This document shows positions 1 through 7,351 of a stretch of DNA of 21,094 nucleotides, piece after piece. The notes beneath the pieces are model-generated. The model had not been told where the DNA came from and did no database searches. It was given only the letters and a program-made list of their open reading frames with translations. Origin of the DNA: MGBC163016 sp964649145. GTDB taxonomy: Bacteria; Actinomycetota; Coriobacteriia; Coriobacteriales; Eggerthellaceae. The position numbers and the translations under genes were made by a program. The stretch is taken from the NCBI GenBank assembly GCA_964649145.1, contig CAZYOQ010000023.1:1-21094 (forward strand), given 5' to 3'. The stretch's first letter is position 1. Each line of letters opens with the position of its first letter.

Positions 1-4
1 CCCC

Positions 5-32
5 CACCTCATCACCTAACACCTACCTCACC
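5..32. repeat. Short CACCT-rich degenerate repeat
   Basis: CACCT occurs at 5-9, 13-17 and 20-24, then degenerates into ACCT/CACC up to 32. It lies in the C-rich stretch upstream of galU and is cut by the window edge, so its true length is unknown. It may be the end of a longer tandem repeat like those at 7192-7322 and 12441-12626, or just compositional bias. No gene is visible in 1-100. Confidence 0.25.
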
Positions 33-100
33 AAACACTCCTTACTTCAAATGTGAGAGAATACACCCACTGTTCGAATCCCTGAAATTGAGGAGTTCAT

Positions 101-901
101 ATGAAGGCGATAATACCTGCAGCGGGTTTAGGCACTCGTTTTCTACCTGCCACCAAGGCAATCCCAAAAGAGATGCTTCCCATTGTCGACAAGCCATGCA
201 TCCAATACGTTGTTGAGGAAGGTCTGGATTCTGCCGCTGACGAAGTAGTTATCGTGAACTCTCGCACGAAAAAGGCCATCGAAGAGCACTTCTCCCCCAA
301 CCCCGACCTTGTGGCTCACCTTCGCTCGAAGGGTAAAGACAAGTTCGCAGATGCCGTGGAATACGTGGGATCCTTAAATGTCAGCTTCGTTTACCAAGAA
401 GAAGCGCTGGGTTTGGGACACGCAATTCTCATGGCACAAAGTAAGACTGCAAACGAGCCCTTTTACGTGCTACTTGGCGATGTCATCGTTGCCAAGAATA
501 ACGTCTTGCCCATCATGCAAGAGGTATCCGATGCCCATGGTGGCGCTTCGGTAATTGCTGTTATACCGGTGCCAGATGAAGAGGTTGACCGTTTTGGAAT
601 CATTGCGGGAAGCGAGGTTGGGCCTAATGTTTGGAAGATAGACTCACTGATAGAAAAACCTGCGCTTGAGGATGCCCCCACCAACTTGGCAGTATTTGGC
701 CGATACCTTCTCACCCCGCGTGTGATGGATCTTTTGCATGACGTGAAACCAGGTGTTGGCGGCGAAATCCAGCTTACCGATGCCCTAGATGCTCTTCTTG
801 CCGAAGAGGATATGTATGCCGTTGTCATTGACCCGAAAGACGGGCTTGACTCGGGAACGATACCGAATTGGCTTGCAGCCAACAACGCCCTAAGCGCTTA
901 A
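101..901 (+). CDS. galU: UTP--glucose-1-phosphate uridylyltransferase
   Basis: Makes UDP-glucose and pyrophosphate from glucose-1-phosphate and UTP in the cytoplasm, supplying sugar donors for cell-wall and surface glycans. The 266-residue protein opens with the sugar-nucleotidyltransferase signature (AAGLGTRFLPATK at 7-19, then PKEMLPIVDKP), which binds UTP. Further GalU blocks follow: a GLGHAIL segment near 104-110, LLGDVIV near 124-130, an IEKP segment, and GGEIQLTDAL near the C-terminus. It is slightly shorter than the usual 280-300 residues but not visibly truncated. The ATG is preceded by AGGAG at 91-95 with 5-nt spacing, so the start is firm. It appears monocistronic, since a strong terminator follows at 1003-1034. 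The family call is secure; a closely related nucleotidyltransferase (e.g. glucose-1-phosphate thymidylyltransferase) is less likely because of the GalU-type N-terminus. Confidence 0.95.
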   Translation: MKAIIPAAGLGTRFLPATKAIPKEMLPIVDKPCIQYVVEEGLDSAADEVVIVNSRTKKAIEEHFSPNPDLVAHLRSKGKDKFADAVEYVGSLNVSFVYQEEALGLGHAILMAQSKTANEPFYVLLGDVIVAKNNVLPIMQEVSDAHGGASVIAVIPVPDEEVDRFGIIAGSEVGPNVWKIDSLIEKPALEDAPTNLAVFGRYLLTPRVMDLLHDVKPGVGGEIQLTDALDALLAEEDMYAVVIDPKDGLDSGTIPNWLAANNALSA

Positions 902-1002
902 AACACAAAAGTGTATCCTTCGAGTTTTATAAGGGCAGGCAGGGCAGCAAATTCAAGAAGAACGGGTACGCGCATCTTTAAAACAATCTCTCACAGGCGC
1001 GC

Positions 1003-1034
1003 AAAGGCGGCAAAAAATTGCCGCCTTTTATTTT
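1003..1034 (+). terminator. Rho-independent terminator after galU
   Basis: An 11-bp perfect stem (AAAGGCGGCAA at 1003-1013 pairing with TTGCCGCCTTT at 1018-1028) closes an AAAA loop and is followed by the T-rich tail TTATTTT. The stem is GC-rich at its core and lies about 100 bases after the galU stop. It is the clearest intrinsic terminator in the window and separates galU from rarA. Confidence 0.9.
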
Positions 1035-1042
1035 ACAAACAT

Positions 1043-1071
1043 TTGTACGATTTGAATCTGCGTGATACCAT
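1043..1071 (+). promoter_or_regulatory. Putative promoter of rarA giving a leaderless mRNA
   Basis: TTGTAC at 1043-1048 and TACCAT at 1066-1071 are 17 nt apart, and the -10 carries an upstream TG (TGATACCAT), the extended -10 pattern. The hexamers are weak individually. Counting seven bases from the -10 puts transcription start at 1078, the A of the rarA ATG. No Shine-Dalgarno sequence precedes that ATG. A shifted reading (CATAAT at 1069-1074) would place the start a few bases inside the gene. Confidence 0.4.
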
Positions 1072-1077
1072 AATCAC

Positions 1078-2388
1078 ATGGAAACCGATTCGCTGTTCAA
1101 GGAAGCCGAAGAGGCCGCGTTTCGCAAGGTGGCTCCCCTTGCGGTTCGTCTGCGCCCGAAGACCATAGACGATATAGTCGGCCAGCAAGAGGCCTTTGGC
1201 CCTGAAAGTTGGCTTCGCCTTGCGGTAGATTCCGATACCCTTAGCTCTGTCATATTATTTGGGCCTGCAGGTACTGGCAAAACATCCATAGCTCACGTCA
1301 TCGCAAACCAAACAAAAGCAACTTTTGTGGAAGTCTCGGCCATTGGAGGCACTGTTTCAGACCTTCGCCGCGAGATAAAAAATGCGGAAAAGAGGCTTGA
1401 GTCTGGTGGCATTCGAACCATTTTGTTCGTCGACGAAATTCACCGCTTCAATCGAAGCCAGCAAGACGCTCTTCTTCATGCCGTAGAAGACCGCGTAGTC
1501 GTGCTTGTTGGAGCCACAACGGAAAACCCGTTTTTCGAGGTTAATTCCGCTCTGCTTTCGCGCTCACGCATAGTTGAACTGCATTCACTTACCGATGAAG
1601 ACATCTGCGTCTTGCTAGATAAAGCTTTGACTGCCAAAGAAGGCCTAAATAATAAATTTTCGCTGGCAGAAGATGCACAAGTCTCCATCGCAATGCTATC
1701 TGGTGGCGATGCTAGAGCCGCGCTCACCACACTAGAACTTTCCGCCGAAATCGCCGAAAAGGAGGGCGCAAACGTAATAAGTGCCGAAATGGTTCAACGT
1801 GCCACCCCGCATCGCAACCTTCCATACGACAAGAACAAAGACATGCACTACGACGTCATATCTGCCTTCATAAAGTCTATGCGCGGGTCAGACCCAGATG
1901 CAGCGCTCTACTGGCTTGCCCGCATGATCGATGGCGGCGAGGATCCGAAATTTATAGCCAGGCGCATCTTTATTTTGGCATCTGAAGATATTGGTAATGC
2001 CGACCCTCAGGCGCTGCTTATAGCCGAAGCTGCCTTCAAGTCGGCCGAGGTCATAGGCTACCCGGAATGCCAGCTGATTCTGGCTCAGGCTGCAACCTAT
2101 ATGGCACTTGCCCCTAAAAGCAACGCTGCATGCGGAATATTCAGCGCTTTGTCAGAGGTTCGAAACGGCCCTGCAAGGAAAGTTCCAGACCACTTGCGCG
2201 ACAGGCACAGACCAGGGTCAAAGGATTACGGACCATACAAGTACCCGCATAATTACCCAGGCGCTTGGATAGACCAGCAATACTTACCTGACGGCTTATC
2301 GAAAGGCGATTTCTACAAACCTTCTGAACGTGGCTGGGAAGCCTATCGCAGTGAAGCCACGAAGCGAGACCGGCACAGCGAAGAATAG
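1078..2388 (+). CDS. rarA: Replication-associated recombination protein A (AAA+ ATPase)
   Basis: RarA/MgsA is a clamp-loader-like AAA+ ATPase that acts at stalled forks and single-strand gaps. The 436-residue protein has every expected block: the VRLRPKTIDDIVGQ N-terminal motif (23-36), Walker A GPAGTGKT (62-69), Walker B ILFVDE (115-120), sensor 1 TTEN (147-150) with the SRSR arginine-finger region (161-164), sensor 2 GGDARA (209-214), then the MgsA tetramerisation region ending in YKYPHNYPGAWIDQQYLP (387-404). Length matches the family. Translation from the ATG has no ribosome-binding site, and the promoter candidate puts the mRNA 5' end on this ATG, so leaderless translation is likely. It is preceded by the galU terminator and converges on rsmA with a 113-base spacer. 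Confidence 0.95.
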   Translation: METDSLFKEAEEAAFRKVAPLAVRLRPKTIDDIVGQQEAFGPESWLRLAVDSDTLSSVILFGPAGTGKTSIAHVIANQTKATFVEVSAIGGTVSDLRREIKNAEKRLESGGIRTILFVDEIHRFNRSQQDALLHAVEDRVVVLVGATTENPFFEVNSALLSRSRIVELHSLTDEDICVLLDKALTAKEGLNNKFSLAEDAQVSIAMLSGGDARAALTTLELSAEIAEKEGANVISAEMVQRATPHRNLPYDKNKDMHYDVISAFIKSMRGSDPDAALYWLARMIDGGEDPKFIARRIFILASEDIGNADPQALLIAEAAFKSAEVIGYPECQLILAQAATYMALAPKSNAACGIFSALSEVRNGPARKVPDHLRDRHRPGSKDYGPYKYPHNYPGAWIDQQYLPDGLSKGDFYKPSERGWEAYRSEATKRDRHSEE

Positions 2389-2401
2389 ATGTATCTAGCT
2401 T

Positions 2402-2478
2402 TTGGCATGTTTTGAATGCTGTAAGACACGGCTTGGATCTGTCTTTTTGGCGTGACTTGAGTATATCTTCTTGGCATG
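2402..2478. repeat. Three TTGGC(A/G)TG motifs in the rarA/rsmA convergent spacer
   Basis: TTGGCATG at 2402-2409, TTGGCGTG at 2447-2454 and TTGGCATG at 2471-2478 lie in the 113-base tail-to-tail spacer 2389-2501, at intervals of 45 and 24 bases. Flanking bases are partly alike (ATCT upstream of the first two, TTGA downstream of the first two), so this could be a decayed tandem repeat with a unit of about 22-24 bp. No convincing bidirectional terminator is visible in the spacer. Confidence 0.25.
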
Positions 2479-2501
2479 GCTCAGGGTGGCTTACATTGCA
2501 G

Positions 2502-3467
2502 TCACACCCTAAATTCCTTGAGCGCCCTTCCTAAGTCGATAAATTGCTCGCGCGTTAGCGTCTCACCGCGAACTTCTGGACTAACGTTTGCCTTCTCAAG
2601 TATTTCTGGGATGCAGGCGGCAATGCGCTTATCGCGACCGGCGAAATAATGCTTGCAGGAATTGGCAATGGTTTTGCGCCTTGAAGCAAACGCAGCATCC
2701 GCCATAGTACATGCGGCAGAAATAAGGTTTGGAATAGAGTGCGCTTGTCTTATGCGGTCAAGCCTTATCACGGTGCTTTCTACATGCGGAGGAGGCATGA
2801 AATTGCCCGATCCCACAGAAAACGAGCCAGCAAGCTGCGCATACATTGAAAGCTTTACTGTATATGCGCCGTAGTTTTTAGTGCCAGGTTTTGCCATCAT
2901 ACGCTCGGCAACTTCTCGCTGAACCATAACCGTCATAGAGTCAATGAAATCGAAGCGTTGAAAGTAATCAAGCACGATAGTGGCAGCAACAGCATACGGA
3001 AGGTTCGCCACCAACTTATTTGGAAAAGTGGTTTCTTGCACCTTTTCACCTTGTCCCAACGAATCTTGTCCCAGCGCCACAATATCCTCAGCCGCAGCGT
3101 CCTCTAACGCAGCGCCCTTTTTAGCAATATCTTCAGCCACAAGATCCAAGGCATCTTTTTGCACCAAAGTAAATTTTTCGGAATGCGCAGCAAGCGTCTC
3201 GCTCAAAATATCTGGAAGTGAAGGGTCACGCTCTATAGAAACCACTCTTGCAGCTTTTTCAAGCAAGGCATAGGTTAGCGTCCCAATTCCTGGCCCTATC
3301 TCAAGCACGTAATCTTGCCCATCAACCTGCGCTAAGCTCAAAATCTTTCCAAGTATATCGTCGTTAACCAAAAAGTTTTGACCAAGCGATTTTTTCAAAG
3401 AGAGCCCGTAGCGCGAGAGCACATCTCGAGTTGCCGTAGGCGTTGCCAGCGGAGAAAATACCGTCAC
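2502..3467 (-). CDS. rsmA: 16S rRNA (adenine1518/1519-N6)-dimethyltransferase
   Basis: RsmA (KsgA) dimethylates two adjacent adenines in the helix 45 loop of 16S rRNA late in 30S assembly. I prefer the GTG at 3467 (321 residues) because it overlaps the upstream flavoprotein stop as GTGA and has GAGG ahead of it; a TTG at 3497 would add 10 residues. Blocks, in the GTG numbering: KKSLGQNFLV (25-34), SAM loop VLEIGPGIGTLT (54-65), ERD acidic site (79-81), catalytic NLPY (155-158), FMPPPHVES (223-231) and FASRRKTIAN near 260-269. Between the SAM-binding half and NLPY, residues ~110-148 form an Ala/Glu/Gln-rich insertion missing from typical 260-290-residue members, which explains the extra length. 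It is the last gene of tatD-flavoprotein-rsmA and converges on rarA. Confidence 0.93.
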   Translation of the reverse strand: MTVFSPLATPTATRDVLSRYGLSLKKSLGQNFLVNDDILGKILSLAQVDGQDYVLEIGPGIGTLTYALLEKAARVVSIERDPSLPDILSETLAAHSEKFTLVQKDALDLVAEDIAKKGAALEDAAAEDIVALGQDSLGQGEKVQETTFPNKLVANLPYAVAATIVLDYFQRFDFIDSMTVMVQREVAERMMAKPGTKNYGAYTVKLSMYAQLAGSFSVGSGNFMPPPHVESTVIRLDRIRQAHSIPNLISAACTMADAAFASRRKTIANSCKHYFAGRDKRIAACIPEILEKANVSPEVRGETLTREQFIDLGRALKEFRV

Positions 3468-4093
3468 TTTATCTCGACCTCGGCAGGCTCCGAGCAAATC
3501 TGCCCTTCTTCATCAAAGCATCCAACCCAGTCAAGAACCCTCTCAAGCTTAAAGCCCGCAACGCCAAGAGCAGACGCAACCACGCTTTTCAGCGCTTCAA
3601 AACCGAAGGGGTTTCCATCTTCGCGAACTACATGCAAAGTAAGCGGGCGGCGCTCTTTCGTACGAGAGCGAATATCACTGAAAAAATAGGGCTGAAGCCG
3701 GTCTAGGAGCGCCTTTAATTGCGAAGGTGGGCCAGAAAAAAACACCGGAGACACCACTATCACTTCATCTGCCGCATCAAGATGCTTGCGAACCTCGCTC
3801 ATCTCGTCTTCTATGACGCACTGGTGCGCGCTGGCATCGCTTTTAAACACCAAAGTATTTTGCGAAAGCGGGTCTGACTTTTCGGGAACTACCCTGTATC
3901 TTGGGTCGTCTTTCTCGAGTACAGCCTTACAAGCGTTGCACCCCAAACATGGCAATACTTCCACACTTGAAACCGCAAGTATCGATACCCCATCATCAGG
4001 ACATTCTTCAATGCACGCCTCAAAAAGCTCGTTTGCAAGGGTCGCGCATCGCCCATCTGGTCGCGGAGAGCCTACGATGATAGTTCTATGCAT
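3464..4093 (-). CDS. Flavodoxin-fold FMN oxidoreductase with iron-sulfur-flavoprotein-like cysteines
   Basis: Belongs to the NADPH-dependent FMN reductase / iron-sulfur flavoprotein group; substrate unknown. The start is ATG 4093 (209 residues), preceded by GAGGTGG, 8 bases after the tatD stop; a GTG at 4135 would lie inside tatD. The N-terminus is the phosphate-binding strand-loop IIVGSPRPDGRCATLA (5-20). A compact CLGCNAC follows (Cys 49, 52, 55), and the family's next block, C-V-I-x-D-x-M, comes at 92-98. Family members usually have only a few residues between these blocks; here about 36 are inserted. The SPVFFSGPPSQLKALLDR segment (115-132) is the second flavin-contact region. It sits between tatD and rsmA and overlaps the rsmA start by 4 bases, so the two are probably translationally coupled. 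The role is undefined, perhaps redox handling of a small electron acceptor. Confidence 0.8.
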   Translation of the reverse strand: MHRTIIVGSPRPDGRCATLANELFEACIEECPDDGVSILAVSSVEVLPCLGCNACKAVLEKDDPRYRVVPEKSDPLSQNTLVFKSDASAHQCVIEDEMSEVRKHLDAADEVIVVSPVFFSGPPSQLKALLDRLQPYFFSDIRSRTKERRPLTLHVVREDGNPFGFEALKSVVASALGVAGFKLERVLDWVGCFDEEGQICSEPAEVEIK

Positions 4094-4101
4094 GCCCACC
4101 T

Positions 4102-5148
4102 CTACTCTCCTGCGGTATCCGTGCCTACTTGCCACTTTGTAGGTGGCCTATTTAGCAGGCAAAGTGCGTTTTCGTAAGTCAAAGTGAAGAATTCGCGACG
4201 AGCTTTATCGCTCTCGCCCGTAAATATTACAGGTGAAGGTTCGTCATCGCATTCAAGATACTGATACATGCGGTCGATTGTAAATATCACATGCGCAGGC
4301 TCGCACGTTGTGCCTCGAAACGGCTCTGGTGTCATAAAAGGCGCATCAGTTTCGGTGAGTAAGCGATCTCGCGGAACCAGCTTTGAAGCAGCGCGAACCT
4401 CCGACAATTTCTTAAACGTAAAAGCGCCTCCAAAGGCAATGTAGCACCCAGCGCTCACCCAACGCTTTATTTCTTCTGCATCGGATGTATAGCAGTGCAA
4501 AAGCACGCCGGCATCATTCCATCCGCACGACTCCATCACTGAATAGGCGTCATCAAAGGCCTCACGCACATGAAGCACGACTGGAAGCTTGGCCTCTTTA
4601 GCAATTTCAACCTGACGGGCAAAAACATCCCTTTGTACATCGCGCGGAGAATAATCGTAGTGATAGTCAAGGCCAATTTCGCCCACAGCGCTCACGCGGC
4701 AGTCGTGCAAAAGCTCAAGCAAAAGCGACTCCATTTTTGCATCGAAGCTCTTTGATTCATGAGGATGAACGCCAACGGCAATACGCGTAATTGGAAGACG
4801 ATTGTGACCTTGGCCACAAATTCGTGTAGACATATGACGCATTAAGACCTCGCCGCGAAGCCGCCAATCTTCCAGTTCGTCGAAAGTACGAGTGGTCCCT
4901 GTTGGGTCAACCATCGTCTCTAAAAATCCAACCTTATGCACCGCCGCCCGCGCCAAAGCCAAACCAGCATCGGGCAACATGTCCAAATGCGCATGCGTAT
5001 CTGCAACAGGCACGAACATCTCGGGGGCATCTACGATTGGCCACTCGCGGCCATGCTTTTTAGGCTTCTTACGGAAATACTCATCGCTAAACACTGGATC
5101 TTCCTGTGCTTTTGCCTGAGTTTGTTTCCATGTTTCGGTTTCTGTCAT
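4102..5148 (-). CDS. tatD: TatD-family metal-dependent DNase/hydrolase (long form)
   Basis: TatD proteins are TIM-barrel, two-metal nucleases with 3'-5' exonuclease activity, linked to DNA repair and degradation. All metal-site motifs are visible: THAHLD (H52, H54, D56), GVHPHES (126-132), GEIGLDYH with E157, VVLHVRE with H193, LLHCYT with H218 and TETDAPF with D268. At 348 residues it is longer than the usual ~260. It has an extra ~45-residue charged N-terminus (rich in Lys, Glu, Thr) and an insertion around 88-118, between the first strand and the GVHPH block. The start ATG has GAGGG three bases upstream. It is first in a three-gene operon with the flavoprotein and rsmA; tatD next to metG and rsmA is a recurrent arrangement in Gram-positive genomes (recalled, not checked). 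Confidence 0.9.
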   Translation of the reverse strand: MTETETWKQTQAKAQEDPVFSDEYFRKKPKKHGREWPIVDAPEMFVPVADTHAHLDMLPDAGLALARAAVHKVGFLETMVDPTGTTRTFDELEDWRLRGEVLMRHMSTRICGQGHNRLPITRIAVGVHPHESKSFDAKMESLLLELLHDCRVSAVGEIGLDYHYDYSPRDVQRDVFARQVEIAKEAKLPVVLHVREAFDDAYSVMESCGWNDAGVLLHCYTSDAEEIKRWVSAGCYIAFGGAFTFKKLSEVRAASKLVPRDRLLTETDAPFMTPEPFRGTTCEPAHVIFTIDRMYQYLECDDEPSPVIFTGESDKARREFFTLTYENALCLLNRPPTKWQVGTDTAGE

Positions 5149-5413
5149 ACACCCTCGTTAATATCATCCACGCAATAGAACTTGGCACTTGCGGTTCAAG
5201 TCTTATTTGCTGTCTTAAAAGCCATTAGCTACGCTCGCGCCGGCAGCTAGTCTGCACCTGCGGTCACGCTAGAGCAGGCGGCTCGCTTGCGTTTGCGATT
5301 CAATTCCCATTAAGTATAGCGACCTTTCACCTATTTCGATTGCCCCCACTATCATTAGCTCTCTATTATTAGCCCTCCATTTGAAGGGTCAACGCAAAGA
5401 ACAAACCCTAAAC

Positions 5414-5426
5414 AATGCCTGGCATT
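5414..5426. promoter_or_regulatory. Palindrome upstream of metG (candidate operator)
   Basis: AATGCC-T-GGCATT is a perfect 6-bp inverted repeat with a single central base, about 60 bases upstream of the metG -10. A second palindrome, ACCTAGGT, follows at 5428-5435. The position fits an operator or activator site in the tatD/metG spacer, but no regulator can be named from the sequence. Confidence 0.3.
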
Positions 5427-5487
5427 AACCTAGGTATTTATAAATCAGATGATTATTCAACGCCGTAAACTTAGAAAAAATTAACTA

Positions 5488-5493
5488 TATAAT
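5488..5493 (+). promoter_or_regulatory. metG promoter -10 element
   Basis: A perfect TATAAT at 5488-5493 predicts transcription start near 5500, leaving a leader of about 20 bases with GGAGG at 5511-5515. The expected -35 position (5465-5470) holds GTAAAC, a poor match, so either an activator or a weak -35 is involved. Confidence 0.55.
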
Positions 5494-5520
5494 GTTCACA
5501 CCCGTAATATGGAGGAACTT

Positions 5521-7194
5521 ATGTCTGCAAACGCCCCTAAAGGCACATATTCTTTAACCACGCCAATCTACTACGTGAACGCGGCGCCTCACCTTGGAAC
5601 CGCCTACACAACGATTGCCGCCGATCTTGTCGCGCGATACCAGCGTATGAACGGTTTCGACGTCGCATTCGTGACTGGCATGGACGAACATGGCCAAAAG
5701 GTGGCAGACACAGCAAAAGAAAAAGGCATGGAACCTCAACAATGGTGCGATTCCATGGAACCTGCGTTTCGCGATGCGTGGAAGATGCTCGACATCACAT
5801 ACACCGATTTCGTGCGCACCACAGAGCCTCGCCACGCCCGCAGCGTCCAGAAGTTCTGGAACGACCTTTATGAGAAGGGTTTCCTTTATAAGGGCAGCTA
5901 CGAGGGCTGGTATTGCGTGCACGAGGAAACCTATTATGCCGAAAGCGATTTGGAAAAGAACGAGGAGGGTGTCTTCGTTTGCCCTGACTGCAAGCGTCCT
6001 GTACAGCTTATGGCATCTGGCGAGGAAAACTGGTTTTTTAAGCTATCGGAATTCCAAGACAAACTGCTAGCTTTTTATGAGAAGCACCCCGATTTCATTC
6101 GCCCCGAATCACGCAAAAACGAGGTTGTATCGTTTGTTGAGCGCGGGCTGAAAGACCTATCTATCTCGCGTTCCACATTCAACTGGGGCGTGCCTCTACC
6201 ATTTGATGAAGACCACGTCGCCTACGTTTGGGCAGACGCGCTTATCGCATATCTCACAGGCATTGGTTATGCTGCCGAGGCAAACAATAACGTTGGCGAA
6301 GCGTCAGATGGCTCTTCCAACGTTCATGCAGAAAGCGAGTTCGATGCGCGCTGGCCAATGCAATACCATTTTGTCGGCAAAGACATAACGCGCTTTCACT
6401 GCGTGATTTGGCCGGCTATGCTCATGGCAGCAGGGCTTCCCATAACATATACCGTTTTTGGCCATGGTTTTCTGCTTACCAAGGGTGAAAAGATGTCGAA
6501 AAGCAAGGGTAACGCCCTAAAACCGGCAGATCTCGTGAAAGTATTCGGGGTAGATGCATATCGATACTATTTTATGAGCGATGTTCAATTCGGCTCGGAT
6601 GGCTCAATCTCTATGGAACGCATGGTACAGGTTTACAACAACGAACTTGCCAACACTTGGGGAAACCTTGTCTCGCGCGTAACCAATATGACAAAGAAGT
6701 ATTTCGATGGCAAAGTACCTGAACCTGTAGCCCATAGTACGGCTGTAAAAGCAAATCCGCTTCGCGAGATCGCTGACAATCTTTATGCTGAATATGATGC
6801 GGCGCTAACGTTGGCCGATTTCACAACCGCAGCACAAGCCGTACAAAAACTTGCCAGTCGCGTAAATCTTTATGTGGAAGAATGCGCGCCTTGGAATCTC
6901 GCTAAGGCAGCTAACGAAGATGGCGAGCAGGCCAAAGAAGCCCAAGAAGAGCTTCAAAGCGTTATCTACAATGCACTTGAAGCCATCCGTATTATTGCGT
7001 GCTACATGACGCCCTTCGCACCAAACACCTCGTCAGAGGTTTACAAGCGCCTGGGACTAGATGATATTTTTGCCATTCGCGATATCGAAGCAGCCACGCA
7101 ATGGGGCAAACTTCCCGCAGGTAATAAGGTCGAGGTGGGAGACCCTCTTTTCCCACGCCTAGACCTTGATGCTATAGACCTGAATATGGAGTAG
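5521..7194 (+). CDS. metG: Methionine--tRNA ligase
   Basis: Charges tRNA(Met), both initiator and elongator, with methionine; a class I synthetase. The start is the ATG at 5521 (557 residues), since GGAGG (5511-5515) lies 5 bases upstream; an in-frame ATG at 5509 would overlap that ribosome-binding site. Motifs: TTPIYYVNAAPHLGTAY at the N-terminus with the HIGH-type HLGT (24-27), VTGMDEHGQK (51-60), a metal-knuckle region with YCVH (131-134) and CPDC (154-157), the VWADALIAYLTG block (236-247), GKDITRFH (286-293) and KMSKS (324-328). An Asn/Ser/Glu-rich insertion occupies about 251-275. The anticodon-binding helical domain follows and the protein ends without the C-terminal tRNA-binding (EMAP-like) extension. 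The stop TAG at 7192-7194 is the first three bases of a tandem-repeat block. Confidence 0.96.
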   Translation: MSANAPKGTYSLTTPIYYVNAAPHLGTAYTTIAADLVARYQRMNGFDVAFVTGMDEHGQKVADTAKEKGMEPQQWCDSMEPAFRDAWKMLDITYTDFVRTTEPRHARSVQKFWNDLYEKGFLYKGSYEGWYCVHEETYYAESDLEKNEEGVFVCPDCKRPVQLMASGEENWFFKLSEFQDKLLAFYEKHPDFIRPESRKNEVVSFVERGLKDLSISRSTFNWGVPLPFDEDHVAYVWADALIAYLTGIGYAAEANNNVGEASDGSSNVHAESEFDARWPMQYHFVGKDITRFHCVIWPAMLMAAGLPITYTVFGHGFLLTKGEKMSKSKGNALKPADLVKVFGVDAYRYYFMSDVQFGSDGSISMERMVQVYNNELANTWGNLVSRVTNMTKKYFDGKVPEPVAHSTAVKANPLREIADNLYAEYDAALTLADFTTAAQAVQKLASRVNLYVEECAPWNLAKAANEDGEQAKEAQEELQSVIYNALEAIRIIACYMTPFAPNTSSEVYKRLGLDDIFAIRDIEAATQWGKLPAGNKVEVGDPLFPRLDLDAIDLNME

Positions 7195-7322
7195 CGGCCG
7201 CCATATAAAAACTAGCAGCCGCTATATCCAAGATTAGCAGCCGCTACACAAAAAGCTAGCGGCCGCCATATCCAAGATTAGCGACCGCTATATCTAGCGC
7301 TGGCGCCGCCATATCCAAAAAT
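7192..7322. repeat. 22-bp tandem repeat, six units, starting on the metG stop codon
   Basis: Six head-to-tail units at 7192-7212 (21 bp), 7213-7234, 7235-7256, 7257-7278, 7279-7300 and 7301-7322 (22 bp each) share the pattern TAGCRGCCGCYATATCCAAG, with a partial seventh (GACCGCCAC) at about 7330-7338. Units 2 and 4 differ only at two positions of the 22. Units 1 and 4 carry the self-complementary octamer GCGGCCGC. The first three bases of unit 1 are the metG TAG stop. The block fills most of the convergent spacer between metG and nifU and may fold into several small GC stems. It is not a CRISPR array, since no spacers separate the units. Confidence 0.9.
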
Positions 7323-7351
7323 CGGAAATGACCGCCACTTACATTGAAAGC

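Larger units (their letters stand above)
5149..5520. other. 372-base divergent spacer between tatD and metG
   Basis: Holds the outward promoters of tatD (minus) and metG (plus). No coding sequence is convincing on either strand. Visible structure is confined to the metG side: a 13-bp palindrome (5414-5426), an ACCTAGGT octamer (5428-5435), an AT-rich stretch with TATAAA at 5439-5444, and the metG -10 TATAAT at 5488-5493. The tatD side (5149-5400) has no clear consensus promoter; TTGAAC and weak TATTGC-type hexamers could be assigned only by force. I found no T-box or other recognisable leader upstream of metG. Confidence 0.6.

Noticed and set aside
70..86. GTTCGAATCC resembling a tRNA T-loop
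   Set aside because: The flanking bases do not form a 5-bp T-stem, and no anticodon arm or acceptor stem is present.
911..1168. 85-codon plus-strand frame across the galU terminator
   Set aside because: It runs through the terminator hairpin and into rarA in another frame, with no ribosome-binding site.
5149..5510. T-box or SAM-type leader upstream of metG
   Set aside because: No specifier/antiterminator or recognisable riboswitch motif; the predicted leader is only about 20 bases long.
7192..7322. CRISPR-like array after metG
   Set aside because: The 22-bp units abut with no unique spacers and there are no cas genes.
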